Below are positions 1 through 7,355 of a stretch of 16,354 nucleotides of DNA, piece by piece; position 1 is the stretch's first letter; the number at the start of each line of letters is the position of its first letter. The notes under the pieces were generated by a model, which was given only the letters and a program-made list of their open reading frames with translations, had not been told where the DNA came from and did not search any database. The stretch is from Bacteroidales bacterium UBA5382. GTDB lineage: Bacteria > Bacteroidota > Bacteroidia > Bacteroidales > Dysgonomonadaceae. Where the stretch lies: the NCBI GenBank assembly GCA_002409745.1, contig DHOU01000032.1, positions 56,019-72,372 on the forward strand. Reading direction: 5' to 3'. Made by a program: the position numbers and the translations under genes.

Positions 1-28
1 GTAATTCGTAATTTGTAATTTGTCTAAT
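1..28. repeat. 7-bp tandem array (GTAATTY), edge of window
   Basis: Three consecutive 7-bp units GTAATTC, GTAATTT, GTAATTT occupy 1-21, followed by a degenerate unit GTCTAAT. The array may continue to the left of the window. It lies about 9 bp (from the last unit) beyond the cls stop codon on the minus strand, in the space after a gene's 3' end. It is one of four short-period arrays in this window. Its unit length matches the 7-bp half of the composite element at 10759-10889, but its sequence differs. Confidence 0.7.
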
Positions 29-36
29 CCCCTCTT

Positions 37-1455
37 TTACAGCAAAGGCGCAAACAGTCTTACCAAGGATTCGAGAAACCGCTTTATCTTCGGTCGTTTC
101 ATCCATTCCTTTAACGACACCGACTGTGAATAACGTTGATCCTCTACAAATATCTCTTTGGCTTGAGAGGCTAACGCTTCATCGTAGGCAAACGCCTCGA
201 CTTCGAAATTATGTTCAAAGCTCCGCGAATCGAAATTGACGGAGCCGAGCAACGTAAGAGAGTCGTCAAACATCATCAACTTAGAATGCAGAAACCCTTT
301 TTCGTATAAATAGACCTTCACGCCGGCTTGCAGAATTCTTTTGATAAACGATCGCGATGCCATCTGCACCAACGGAACATCAGACCGTTTCGAGATCATA
401 ATCCTCACGTCCACCCCCCGTATAGCCGCCGCCTGAAGGGCTTCCGTCATGGGTTCGGGAGGAATAAAATAAGGCGTTTGAATAAAAATGGATTTCTTGG
501 CTTCGTATATCGCCTGAAGAATGCCGTGTACAATTTCCCGTTCTTCTTTCAGGGGGCCGCTGTTGACTGTTTGCATCAATACATCGCCATAATTATCCAG
601 CTTGGGAAAATATTTCCGTGAAGTAATCAACGTTTGGCTGACAAAATACCAGTCGATAAGGAATATGGACTGCAATCCCTGGACGCCTTTGCCTTCGATG
701 CGCGCATGCGTATCGCGCCACGGCCCCCAATCGAAACCTTCGATATAGCGATCGGCAATATTCATTCCCCCGATATATCCCACGCGTCCGTCAATAACCA
801 CCACTTTTCGATGGTTCCGATAATTGATTCTTGAGGTGATGACCGGAAGAGCCAGCTTGAGGAAAGGCTCCGCTTCAATACCCGCTTTTCTCATTTCTTC
901 AAAAAACGATTTCTTGGCCTTCCTAGATCCGAAGCTGTCATAGATGATTCGCACCTCTACACCCTCATACGATTTCTTGACCAGCGCGTCTTTAATCCTC
1001 GTCCCTATTTGATCATCCAGAAAAACATAATAGTCGATATGGATATGTTCTTTCGCCCGTGCTATATCGGCCAACAAAGCCTCGAATTTATCCTCTCCAC
1101 GGGTAAATAAAGTCACTTGATTTCCTCCTAACAAGGGGGTATAATCTAAATTTTTCAGTAAACGGATAAGACTTTCGTGCTCTTGCGGATAAACAAACTC
1201 TTCGGTCGCTCCAATTTCGTCCAAAGGCCTTTTCTTCAGCTTACTGTACATCCGTTTGGAAATAACATGTTCTTTGGTAATATCCTGCCCGAAGAACAGA
1301 TACCACACGAGCCCGATGACCGGAAGAAATGCCAGAATAAGTACCCATGACACCGTCTTCACAGGGTCACGATTCTCTGAAATGATAACGATAACCACAC
1401 TGATTATCGTTATCACGTAAAGAGTTTGAAGTACCAATATCAAAAGATTATTCAT
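37..1455 (-). CDS. cls: Cardiolipin synthase (phospholipase D superfamily)
   Basis: This 472-aa membrane enzyme would join two phosphatidylglycerol molecules into cardiolipin and release glycerol. Two hydrophobic segments (about residues 4-25 and 36-55) form the N-terminal PLDNc-type anchor. Two PLD catalytic motifs follow: HRKVVVID with H215, K217 and D222, and HSKLMMFD with H390, K392 and D397. Each is followed by the usual G(G/S)xN element (GGMN, GSVN). The length is typical of bacterial Cls proteins (about 480 aa) and both HKD sites are intact. The start gives a membrane segment immediately, as in the family. It is the last gene of the minus-strand block, 60 bp after rsgA, and probably shares its transcript. 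A weak 6-bp hairpin (1480-1496) lies in the gap. A close paralogue of the family with another phospholipid substrate cannot be excluded. Confidence 0.93.
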   Translation of the reverse strand: MNNLLILVLQTLYVITIISVVIVIISENRDPVKTVSWVLILAFLPVIGLVWYLFFGQDITKEHVISKRMYSKLKKRPLDEIGATEEFVYPQEHESLIRLLKNLDYTPLLGGNQVTLFTRGEDKFEALLADIARAKEHIHIDYYVFLDDQIGTRIKDALVKKSYEGVEVRIIYDSFGSRKAKKSFFEEMRKAGIEAEPFLKLALPVITSRINYRNHRKVVVIDGRVGYIGGMNIADRYIEGFDWGPWRDTHARIEGKGVQGLQSIFLIDWYFVSQTLITSRKYFPKLDNYGDVLMQTVNSGPLKEEREIVHGILQAIYEAKKSIFIQTPYFIPPEPMTEALQAAAIRGVDVRIMISKRSDVPLVQMASRSFIKRILQAGVKVYLYEKGFLHSKLMMFDDSLTLLGSVNFDSRSFEHNFEVEAFAYDEALASQAKEIFVEDQRYSQSVSLKEWMKRPKIKRFLESLVRLFAPLL

Positions 1456-1515
1456 ACAGCTTCTTTCGTATTTCCGTCTAACGGCTTCCTGCCGTTTGAC
1501 ACGGGGCGCGGGCGG

Positions 1516-2439
1516 TTACCGGTATTTTTTCTCTTTTACATCTTCCAAGATATTCAAGTAAGAGTGATACCGGCTTTCACTGATATACCGTTCCTCTACG
1601 GCTTTCAGCACGGCACAGCCGGGCTCGTTGATATGAAGACAATTATTATAATGACAGCCGGAGGAGAATCGGAAAATTTCGGGAAAGTAATGCGATATTT
1701 CCTGAATATTCATATCGATCGTCCCGAACCCTTTAATACCCGGCGTATCGATTAAATATCCGCCGCCATCCAACTCGATCATTTCCGAAAAAGTCGTGGT
1801 ATGCACTCCCATCAGGTGATAATCCGATATTTTCCCGACCCTTTGAGAATCGTCTCCCTGTAATGCATTCACAAGGCTCGACTTCCCCACACCGGAATGG
1901 CCGGCAAGCAACGTGATCTTTCCTTTGATCCGGTCCCGGATTTCAGTGAGCCCCTCTTTTTTTAAGACGGATGTTTGGAGGCAGGCATAGCCTATACCGG
2001 AATATAAATCCACGAGAGCATCGACATAAGAACGGTCGTCCTCATCATATAAGTCGATCTTATTAAAAATCAAAAGAACCGGTACGCGGTAAGCCTCCGC
2101 AGTCACCAGAAAGCGATCGATAAAAACAGTCGTTGTTTCGGGATAGCGCACCGTAACGCATAAGAGGGCTAAATCGATATTCGATGCCAGGATATGGGAA
2201 TGTTTGGAAAGATTGGAAGCCCGGCGCACAATATAGTTCTTCCGTTCTTCGATGTCTCGAATCAATCCCGAACCGTCAGGATTTACATCCATCGTCACCC
2301 GGTCTCCTACGACAACGGGACTTGTACTGCGTATCCCTTTCAACCGCAAGCTCCCTTTAGCTTTACACACGACATCTGTGCCGTTATCGTCACGAACCAA
2401 ATAGGTATTCCCCGTATTCCTTATAACCAGTCCTTTCAT
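1516..2439 (-). CDS. rsgA: Ribosome small-subunit biogenesis GTPase RsgA
   Basis: RsgA is a circularly permuted GTPase that checks late maturation of the 30S subunit. The 307-aa protein has an N-terminal OB fold (about 1-75), then the GTPase motifs in permuted order: G4 NKID at 126-129, P-loop GHSGVGKSS at 180-188, and G3 DTPG at 231-234. The C-terminal zinc site follows the family pattern C-x4-C-x-H-x5-C, with C262, C267, H269 and C275. The frame is open 13 codons further upstream (ATG at 2478), but I start at 2439 ([10 protein letters not shown]). That is where homologous OB folds begin, and the extra segment is not conserved-looking. The gap to frr is 67 bp, consistent with co-transcription. 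Confidence 0.94.
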   Translation of the reverse strand: MKGLVIRNTGNTYLVRDDNGTDVVCKAKGSLRLKGIRSTSPVVVGDRVTMDVNPDGSGLIRDIEERKNYIVRRASNLSKHSHILASNIDLALLCVTVRYPETTTVFIDRFLVTAEAYRVPVLLIFNKIDLYDEDDRSYVDALVDLYSGIGYACLQTSVLKKEGLTEIRDRIKGKITLLAGHSGVGKSSLVNALQGDDSQRVGKISDYHLMGVHTTTFSEMIELDGGGYLIDTPGIKGFGTIDMNIQEISHYFPEIFRFSSGCHYNNCLHINEPGCAVLKAVEERYISESRYHSYLNILEDVKEKKYR

Positions 2440-2506
2440 TGCCAGCCAAATAATCGAGGGTGCCGCTCCAAGCGACATCCTCGGTGGAAAGGCTTCTTCC
2501 CATTTG

Positions 2507-3073
2507 TCAAACCGTAAGAATTTCTTTTTCTTTTACGGCCAGTTTTTCCTCTAACTTTTTGATATACTTATCATGCAGTTTTTGAATTTCTGCTTCTGCG
2601 TCCTTGCCTGCATCTTCCGGATAGCCGTCTTTTACAGCTTTCTTGACTTCCTCAATGCCTTCACGACGCGAATTGCGAATACTTATTTTAGCATCTTCGG
2701 CTTCCTGCTTGGTTTGTTTTACCAACAGCTTACGCCGTTCTTCCGTCAGAGGAGGAATGCCTAAACGGATCAATTCGCCGTTATTTTCAGGCGTAATGCC
2801 GACATCGGAATCGAGTAACGCTTTTTCAACGACTTTAAGCATGGATTTTTCCCAAGGCTGTATAATAATCGTCTTTGCATCGGGAACTGTGACTGTTGCA
2901 ACATTCGACAGGGGTACAGTACTACCGTAATACTCCACCTTTATACCATCAAGGATATGTGGATTGGCCCTGCCGGCACGAATGCGCGAAAAATTTTCTT
3001 CCAAAAAGTCCAAGGTCAGTTGCATCTTTTCCTCGGCATCGTTCATAATTTTAGAAATATTACTATCATTCAT
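2507..3073 (-). CDS. frr: Ribosome recycling factor
   Basis: RRF works with EF-G to split the post-termination ribosome in the cytoplasm. The 188-aa length matches the family (about 185). Hallmarks visible are the domain I helix with [10 protein letters not shown] (32-41), the domain II block with [10 protein letters not shown] (106-115), and the basic helix RNSRREG (133-139), whose arginines match the conserved arginines of the family. The start ATG follows an A/T-rich leader and sits about 30 bp downstream of a good Bacteroidota -7 box (3103-3110). Frr can therefore be transcribed apart from pyrH, although pyrH-frr adjacency is a widespread conserved order. Confidence 0.97.
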   Translation of the reverse strand: MNDSNISKIMNDAEEKMQLTLDFLEENFSRIRAGRANPHILDGIKVEYYGSTVPLSNVATVTVPDAKTIIIQPWEKSMLKVVEKALLDSDVGITPENNGELIRLGIPPLTEERRKLLVKQTKQEAEDAKISIRNSRREGIEEVKKAVKDGYPEDAGKDAEAEIQKLHDKYIKKLEEKLAVKEKEILTV

Positions 3074-3102
3074 ATTCTTTTGGGGTTATATATTATTTAG
3101 GA

Positions 3103-3110
3103 CAAAAATA
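3103..3110 (-). promoter_or_regulatory. Predicted promoter -7 box for frr-rsgA-cls
   Basis: On the minus strand this reads TATTTTTG, an exact match to the Bacteroidota -7 consensus TAnnTTTG. It lies 29 nt before the frr start codon, giving a plausible 5' leader of about 20-25 nt. No clear -33 TTTG was found at the right spacing, so this is a prediction from one box. Confidence 0.5.
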
Positions 3111-3153
3111 CATAGAATTTTCGAATTACGCCCGCATTGTTCATGCTTTTAGT

Positions 3154-3179
3154 TATCTCCGGGCACAAGCCGGAAGATA
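3154..3179 (-). terminator. Hairpin after pyrH, possible transcript end
   Basis: TATCT plus CCGG (3154-3162) pairs with CCGG plus AGATA (3170-3179) around a 7-nt loop, with one bulged base. The hairpin starts 10 nt after the pyrH stop and ends before the frr promoter box. There is no T tract after it on the minus strand, so it may stabilise the mRNA 3' end and not act as an intrinsic terminator. Confidence 0.35.
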
Positions 3180-3189
3180 GCACGAGGGG

Positions 3190-3897
3190 TTATACATGCA
3201 CGATCGTGCCGATGTTCTCTCCGTCAATCACTTTTTTGAGATTGCCGTAAATATCCATATTGAAGACAACCACCGGCAACTCATTTTCTTTACACATGGT
3301 AGTGGCCGTCAAATCCATCACGCGCAATCCTTTCGCATAGATTTCATCATACGAAATCCGTTCGAATTTCACGGCCGAAGGATCTTTCTCGGGGTCAGCC
3401 GTGTATATGCCGTCGACACGCGTACCCTTCAACATCGCATCGGCCTCTAATTCGATGGCACGGAGCGCCGAAGCGGTATCGGTTGTAAAGAAAGGATTTC
3501 CGGTTCCCCCCGATAAAATGACGATCTCACCCTTTTCGAGCGCTTCAATGGCCTTCCACTTAGAGTAGAACTCGCCGATCGGCTCCATGCGGATAGCGGT
3601 AAAAACCCGGCTTTTTTGCCCGATGCTCGTAAGAGCCGAACATAAAGCCAAACTGTTGACGACCGTGGCCAACATCCCCATCTGATCGCCGCGTACTCGG
3701 TCAAAGCCTCGTTTCGTGCCTTGTAATCCCCGGAATATATTGCCCCCGCCGATCACAATCGCTATTTGCACTCCGGTGTCTGCGACGGACTTCAACTGTT
3801 CGGCATAGTCTTCCAAACAAGCCGTATCAATTCCCTGCTTTGCATTTCCTGCCAACGACTCTCCGCTGAGCTTCAAAAGTATTCGTTTGTATTTCAT
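3190..3897 (-). CDS. pyrH: UMP kinase (uridylate kinase)
   Basis: PyrH phosphorylates UMP to UDP with ATP in de novo pyrimidine synthesis and works as a cytoplasmic hexamer. The 235-aa protein has the amino-acid-kinase fold signatures: KLSGESLAG (9-17) at the phosphate site, GGGNIFRG (50-57), the DQMGMLATVVNSLAL segment (71-85), GGTGNPFFTTDTASALRA (130-147) with the UMP-contacting threonines, and DGIYTADP (162-169). Length and motif order fit bacterial PyrH exactly, and no residue looks lost. It lies 49 bp downstream of birA, across an 8-bp repeat array, and 116 bp upstream of frr. Confidence 0.97.
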   Translation of the reverse strand: MKYKRILLKLSGESLAGNAKQGIDTACLEDYAEQLKSVADTGVQIAIVIGGGNIFRGLQGTKRGFDRVRGDQMGMLATVVNSLALCSALTSIGQKSRVFTAIRMEPIGEFYSKWKAIEALEKGEIVILSGGTGNPFFTTDTASALRAIELEADAMLKGTRVDGIYTADPEKDPSAVKFERISYDEIYAKGLRVMDLTATTMCKENELPVVVFNMDIYGNLKKVIDGENIGTIVHV

Positions 3898-3932
3898 ATA
3901 AATTTTTATTGGTTTAATTCCGGAATTTCAAG

Positions 3933-3964
3933 ATTGAATAATTCAATCATTGAATCATTGAATT
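3933..3964. repeat. 8-bp tandem array overlapping the birA stop
   Basis: Four consecutive 8-bp units: ATTGAATA, ATTCAATC, ATTGAATC, ATTGAATT. The array covers the birA stop codon (TGA, complement of 3947-3949) and encodes the last residues NSMIQ of BirA on the minus strand. Because units contain ATTGAAT and its complement ATTCAAT, the stretch is also partly self-complementary. The unit length matches the 8-bp arrays at 10759 and 16296. Confidence 0.65.
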
Positions 3965-4711
3965 TTCTATAAATGCAATCTCTTTAAAGGCATATATCCG
4001 CTCTTCCCTTGTATACGTTTCCACTACTAAATGCCCCGAGGGCAATACATTCTTAATCTTGCCCATAAATCGTCCTCCGGCATCTTCAAAACGATGAAAC
4101 TCGCCCAAATGATACAAACTCTGTAAATAATCCTGCTCTATAAGAGAGATTTCCGTCTCGTCCAACGGATGATAATACGCGAAAAAATGATTCATGAAAG
4201 TATCGAGTATAAAATCCCGATCATACTCCATGCCGGTTATTTGTTTTAAAGATATCGGATTGGGCAAGCCTTGGGGAAATGCCGGTTCATTCACATTCAA
4301 ACCGATTCCAATGATGGAAGATTCGATTTCATTGCCCTGTAAATCATTCTCAATGAGGATTCCGGCGATCTTTTTTTCCTCCCAATAGATATCATTGGGC
4401 CATTTAATACGGATAGGTGCGGCAAACTTGTCCAACGTTTCCTTCAGGGCAAGCGAAACAATACGCGAAAGAAGGAACTGTTCGTTGGCCGGAATTCCTT
4501 TAGGACGGACAAACACGCTAAAGAGAAGGTTTTTCCCCTTCGAAGAGAACCAGGAATTCCCTATTTGTCCGCGCCCCTTAGTCTGATATTCCGCCACCAC
4601 GAGAGAGCCGTCCGCAAGGGCGCGCCGTTCGGCCAGCAGCCTCAGATACGTATTGGTAGACATCGTTTCTTCGAGTCTAATCTTCACCACCTTTTCATTT
4701 TGTCTCCCCAT
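3947..4711 (-). CDS. birA: Biotin--[acetyl-CoA-carboxylase] ligase, monofunctional
   Basis: The enzyme makes biotinyl-5'-AMP and attaches biotin to carboxylase carrier proteins. In the 254-aa product, the motif GRGQIGNSW (46-54) is the biotinyl-AMP loop. KWPND (103-107) and the following KKIAGIL segment with K114 form the active site, and a small C-terminal SH3-like domain starts near residue 205. There is no N-terminal helix-turn-helix, so it should not act as a repressor, which is the usual Bacteroidota form. I start at 4711 (MGRQNEK), 17 bp inside the upstream gene. The open frame reaches 4750, but those residues would precede the normal fold and extend the overlap. The last residues come from an 8-bp repeat array. 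Confidence 0.93.
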   Translation of the reverse strand: MGRQNEKVVKIRLEETMSTNTYLRLLAERRALADGSLVVAEYQTKGRGQIGNSWFSSKGKNLLFSVFVRPKGIPANEQFLLSRIVSLALKETLDKFAAPIRIKWPNDIYWEEKKIAGILIENDLQGNEIESSIIGIGLNVNEPAFPQGLPNPISLKQITGMEYDRDFILDTFMNHFFAYYHPLDETEISLIEQDYLQSLYHLGEFHRFEDAGGRFMGKIKNVLPSGHLVVETYTREERIYAFKEIAFIENSMIQ

Positions 4712-5057
4712 AATATTCCGACTGTTGTTTCTTTGATAATTTTTTGACAACCTCTTCGACAGAATGCCGTATCCAATATTTCACTTCTTCGTCCGTCATT
4801 TCGCCGGTAAGATAAATGCAGTTCCAATACGTTTTATTCATGTGATAAGCCGGTTCTACACATCCGTAACGTTCGCGAAGGGACACTGCTTTTAGCGGCT
4901 CACATTTGAGGGATATGCATAATGTATCGGCCTCTAAGGGAATCATGGCAAACATCTTCCCGCACACTTTCATAACAAGCGTTTCATCGTCAAACGGTAA
5001 GGTCGCCTCAGCTCCTTTAATCGTCATACAATAAGCATATAATTCTTCAATATTCAT
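4695..5057 (-). CDS. MmcQ/YjbR family protein
   Basis: This 120-aa protein matches the MmcQ/YjbR family, small single-domain proteins with a CyaY-like fold, annotated as DNA-binding but without a settled function. Family features visible are the N-terminal ELYAYCMTIKGAEATLPFDD block, the core CGKMFAMIPLE (32-42), the LKCEP turn (50-54), and the HMNKTYWNCIYL block (72-83) with the aromatic/asparagine pattern near the C-terminal helices. Its ATG overlaps the yraN stop in an ATGA, and its TGA lies 17 bp inside birA. Translation of the three genes is therefore probably coupled. Nothing here shows a role linked to biotin; the grouping may be only transcriptional. Confidence 0.88.
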   Translation of the reverse strand: MNIEELYAYCMTIKGAEATLPFDDETLVMKVCGKMFAMIPLEADTLCISLKCEPLKAVSLRERYGCVEPAYHMNKTYWNCIYLTGEMTDEEVKYWIRHSVEEVVKKLSKKQQSEYYGETK

Positions 5058-5419
5058 ACTATAAAAGGTAGAAATGCATCTACAATATGATCCAACTTAA
5101 AGGAGTGTCCGTCCCATAACACCCCGATAACGTCAAAACGGGCGGGGTTGTCAATTTCCTTAAACAGTAAATACCGCTCCGTGGCCTGTATCATGCGGCG
5201 CATACGTCTGTTGTCGATAAAGTCCTCCGGATTTCCCCATTGCAAAGAACTTCTCGTCTTCACTTCCACAAAAACGATAAAGTCGCCATCCCGGGCAATA
5301 ATATCTATTTCGTAATGCCCCGACCTCCAGTTCCGGTCTAAGATACGGTAGCCTTTCGATTGCAAGAGACGCACAGCGGCATCTTCCCCTTTTTTCCCCA
5401 ACTCATTATGTTTTGCCAT
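5054..5419 (-). CDS. yraN: YraN family (UPF0102) nuclease-fold protein
   Basis: The 121-aa protein has the YraN layout: N-terminal LGKKGEDAAVRLLQSKGYRILDRNWR (7-32), then YEIDIIA (36-42) and VFVEVKTR (49-56). D39, E52 and K54 fit the PD-(D/E)xK core of the restriction-endonuclease/Holliday-resolvase fold. Family members are suspected of acting on DNA, but no reaction is established. It is the first gene of the minus-strand operon, with a -7 box about 38 bp upstream, and it overlaps the next gene by 4 bp (ATGA). Confidence 0.9.
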   Translation of the reverse strand: MAKHNELGKKGEDAAVRLLQSKGYRILDRNWRSGHYEIDIIARDGDFIVFVEVKTRSSLQWGNPEDFIDNRRMRRMIQATERYLLFKEIDNPARFDVIGVLWDGHSFKLDHIVDAFLPFIV

Positions 5420-5456
5420 TTTTTAATGGAAACCTGTTGATATTTTAGTGAAAATA

Positions 5457-5464
5457 CAAAATTA
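5457..5464 (-). promoter_or_regulatory. Predicted -7 box for the yraN operon
   Basis: On the minus strand this reads TAATTTTG, matching TAnnTTTG, 37 nt before the yraN start. The sequence at the expected -33 position is not TTTG but overlaps the palindrome at 5481-5492, which would place that palindrome over the upstream promoter contact. Confidence 0.45.
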
Positions 5465-5480
5465 CGGTATTAAATCTTCT

Positions 5481-5492
5481 TTTTCGCGAAAA
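5481..5492. promoter_or_regulatory. Perfect 12-bp palindrome between divergent genes
   Basis: TTTTCGCGAAAA is a perfect palindrome inside an otherwise A/T-rich 139-bp region between yraN (minus) and the small RHH-like gene (plus). It sits about 17 bp upstream of the yraN -7 box. A two-fold symmetric operator is a plausible reading, but a chance palindrome in A/T-rich DNA cannot be ruled out. Confidence 0.35.
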
Positions 5493-5503
5493 TATTTTGT
5501 TTT

Positions 5504-5536
5504 TTTGTATTTCAAATGAAAATGCTTCTATTTACC
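5504..5536 (+). promoter_or_regulatory. Weak candidate promoter for the small RHH-like gene and tadA
   Basis: TTTG at 5504-5507 fits a -33 box, and TATTTACC at 5529-5536, 21 bp later, is a poor -7 box (only TAnnT conserved). It gives a leader of under 20 nt to the start at 5559. I rate it low because the -7 match is incomplete. Confidence 0.28.
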
Positions 5537-5558
5537 GACATTTTTTCAAAAAGGATCG

Positions 5559-5783
5559 ATGAGAAATAAAAAATGCAGTACTCCGAAACGTATGGGTGTA
5601 CGAAACAAAAAAGCAGCTTTTATGCTGAACGAAGAAGAGTACAATCTTATTCATTTCTATTTCAAAAAATACAACATTACGAACCGGTCGCGTTGGCTTC
5701 GCGAAACCGTACTTTCACAAGTACTGAAAAAGATGGAACAAGACTATCCAACGCTTTTTGAGGAAAATGAAATGCGGCGATAA
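5559..5783 (+). CDS. Small basic protein, putative ribbon-helix-helix type
   Basis: The 74-aa protein has a basic start (RNKK, PKRMGVRNKK), then a short strand-like KAAFML (18-23) and two helices, NEEEYNLIHFYFKKY (24-38) and SRWLRETVLSQVLKKMEQD (43-61). This strand-helix-helix order resembles the RHH/MobC-like small proteins common in Bacteroidota. From memory, close relatives ending in a similar DYPTLF motif are widespread in Bacteroidales. AAGGA lies 3 nt before the ATG as a ribosome binding site. It is followed 28 bp later by tadA on the same strand. DNA binding is an inference; a palindrome 67 bp upstream is a candidate target. Confidence 0.75.
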   Translation: MRNKKCSTPKRMGVRNKKAAFMLNEEEYNLIHFYFKKYNITNRSRWLRETVLSQVLKKMEQDYPTLFEENEMRR

Positions 5784-5811
5784 TTATTGCTAATAAGAAA
5801 GGGAAAATTTC

Positions 5812-6249
5812 ATGATACTGGATGATGCCTATTTTATGAGACAAGCCTTGGCGGAGGCTCGAAAGGCGTTTGAAGAAGAGGAAGTACCGGTGGGGGCAGT
5901 GGTGGTAATTAATAACAGAATCATCGCGCGCGCTCACAATCTGACGGAAACGCTAACCGATGTGACGGCCCATGCCGAAATGCAGGCTATTACAGCGGCA
6001 GCAAACGTTTTAGGCGGTAAGTATTTATCGGACTGCACTCTTTATGTGACGGTCGAACCGTGTCCCATGTGCGCCGCGGCGCTGCGATGGGCGCAGATTT
6101 CTCGCATTGTCTACGGGGCAAAAGACCCAAAGCGGGGATACAGCGGTTTTTCGCCGGATCTCCTGCACCCCCGGACAAAAGTCTTTGCGGGGATATTGGC
6201 TGACGAATGTGCCGAATTAATGACTTCCTTTTTCGAAAGGAGAAGATAG
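5812..6249 (+). CDS. tadA: tRNA-specific adenosine deaminase
   Basis: TadA converts A34 to inosine in tRNA-Arg(ACG) so that it can read CGU, CGC and CGA. The 145-aa protein shows the zinc deaminase motifs HAE (H54, E56 catalytic) and PCPMC (C84, C87), with the VPVGAVVV strand (25-32) and RAHN (40-43), which is typical of tRNA deaminases and not of cytidine or guanine deaminases. The length fits (about 145-160). A GGGAAAA stretch precedes the ATG. It probably shares a transcript with the small gene 28 bp upstream. The 226 bp after it hold no gene I would support. Confidence 0.93.
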   Translation: MILDDAYFMRQALAEARKAFEEEEVPVGAVVVINNRIIARAHNLTETLTDVTAHAEMQAITAAANVLGGKYLSDCTLYVTVEPCPMCAAALRWAQISRIVYGAKDPKRGYSGFSPDLLHPRTKVFAGILADECAELMTSFFERRR

Positions 6250-6475
6250 TCAACTCCCCCACTCCTATCAACTTATGCGTTTGCTCACCCGTCGATTACA
6301 GTATCCCCGATTTCTTACAAGCGCCGTCCTGAATTTGAGTCTTTCGAATGAACAAAAATGTGCAGCAAGCGTTTCTAAGGGGTCTATGACAATCGATAAG
6401 TCGAGAAAAAAGAACAATGCGACACTCGTTAAAAGATTACGATATTAAGAATATAAACCCTCAATAAATTTAGGT

Positions 6476-7024
6476 ATGAGTACAAAAAAAATTGCTGTCC
6501 TTGTGGGCAGTTTACGAAAAGAATCGTATAACAAAAAAGTAGCCCTTCAATTAATTAAATTGGCTCCCGAATCATTGGATTTGGAAATTGTAGAAATCGG
6601 TAATTTATCGCATTACTCGGAAGATACCGATAACAATCCTCCGAAGGAATGGACCGATTTCCGAAACAAAATCAAATCGGCAGACGGCTTTTTATTCGTC
6701 ACGCCGGAATATAACCGGAGTATTCCGGGAGCATTAAAGAATGCCATCGATGTCGCTTCCCGCCCTTACGGACAAAACGCATGGGACGGCAAACCGGGAG
6801 CGGTGGTTAGTGTGACTCTCGGCAGCATCGGCGCTTTTGGCGCTAACCATATCTTACGCCAATCGATGGTCTTTTTAAATGTACCGATGATGCAGCAGCC
6901 GGAAGCCTATATAGGAAACGCTCATACCTTGTTTGACGATCAAGGGAATCTGACCAATGAGCATACGAAGAAGTTTTTACACAGTTATATCGACGCTTTC
7001 GCCAAATGGGTGGAAAAATTCTAA
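6476..7024 (+). CDS. NAD(P)H-dependent FMN reductase (ChrR/YieF-like flavoprotein)
   Basis: The 182-aa flavodoxin-fold protein has the FMN-phosphate loop GSLRKESYN (11-19), the family signature PEYNRSIPGALKNAIDVASR (77-96), and a GSIGAFGA turn (116-123) near the isoalloxazine ring. These features place it in the NADPH-dependent FMN reductase family, whose members reduce quinones, azo dyes or chromate in the cytoplasm. The true substrate cannot be read from sequence. It stands alone: 226 bp from tadA upstream, and followed 20 bp after its stop by a good terminator. The start ATG gives a beta strand (KKIAVLVGS) directly, as expected. Confidence 0.9.
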   Translation: MSTKKIAVLVGSLRKESYNKKVALQLIKLAPESLDLEIVEIGNLSHYSEDTDNNPPKEWTDFRNKIKSADGFLFVTPEYNRSIPGALKNAIDVASRPYGQNAWDGKPGAVVSVTLGSIGAFGANHILRQSMVFLNVPMMQQPEAYIGNAHTLFDDQGNLTNEHTKKFLHSYIDAFAKWVEKF

Positions 7025-7044
7025 GATAAGCAGCAAGCGAGCAT

Positions 7045-7083
7045 AAAGCCGGGTCGAAATATCATTTGATCCGGCTTTTTTTA
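7045..7083 (+). terminator. Intrinsic terminator after the FMN reductase
   Basis: AAAGCCGG (7045-7052) pairs with CCGGCTTT (7071-7078), extended inward by a G-T, T-A and C-G pair, around a 12-nt loop. The stem runs into a T tract (7076-7081). The position, 20 bp after the stop codon, fits a rho-independent terminator. Confidence 0.85.
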
Positions 7084-7231
7084 ATACGCAGCCGGATTAA
7101 ACGAATCCGCAAAGCCCAATTTCCAAAATCAGAGTTACCCGATAAAGAATTATTCCGAACGTTATGCTGCGACCGATCAGCGGAACTTTAGAATAAATCG
7201 TATTTTGAAAAGACTTTTCTATTGTAAAAAT

Positions 7232-7261
7232 TTTGTAATTGCAGAAAATGACTTATCTTTG
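7232..7261 (+). promoter_or_regulatory. Promoter of tRNA-Phe
   Basis: TTTG at 7232-7235 and TATCTTTG at 7254-7261 match the Bacteroidota -33 and -7 elements, with an 18-bp spacer. Transcription would start about 10 nt before the mature tRNA 5' end. It is the only promoter here with both boxes exact. Confidence 0.85.
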
Positions 7262-7279
7262 CAATCGCAAAAAGAAAAC

Positions 7280-7352
7280 GGTGCCATAGCTCAGTTGGTA
7301 GAGCAAAGGACTGAAAATCCTTGTGTCCCCGGTTCGATTCCTGGTGGCACCA
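7280..7352 (+). tRNA. tRNA-Phe (anticodon GAA)
   Basis: The 73-nt gene folds as a standard cloverleaf. The acceptor stem GGTGCCA pairs with TGGCACC (7345-7351), with A7352 as discriminator. The D arm is AGCTCAGTTGGTAGAGC. The anticodon stem AAGGA/TCCTT encloses the loop CTGAAAA with GAA at 7313-7315, and the T arm contains GGTTCGATTCC. The CCA end is not encoded, as is usual in Bacteroidota. Confidence 0.97.
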
Positions 7353-7355
7353 CTG

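Noticed and set aside
1480..1496. Hairpin AACGGC/GCCGTT between rsgA and cls as a terminator
   Set aside because: Only 6 bp with a 5-nt loop and no T tract; it does not argue for separate transcripts.
2440..2478. Longer RsgA start at 2478 (13 extra residues)
   Set aside because: The extra residues precede the normal OB-fold start, and the ATG has a GAGG directly against it, too close for a ribosome binding site. The [10 protein letters not shown] start fits the family.
4712..4750. Longer BirA start at 4750
   Set aside because: It would add a 13-residue Asn/Arg-rich leader not expected in monofunctional BirA and lengthen the overlap with the upstream gene from 17 to 56 bp.
6275..6448. 57-codon open frame on the plus strand after tadA
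   Set aside because: No recognisable motif, no good ribosome binding site, mixed composition; probably chance in a 226-bp gap.
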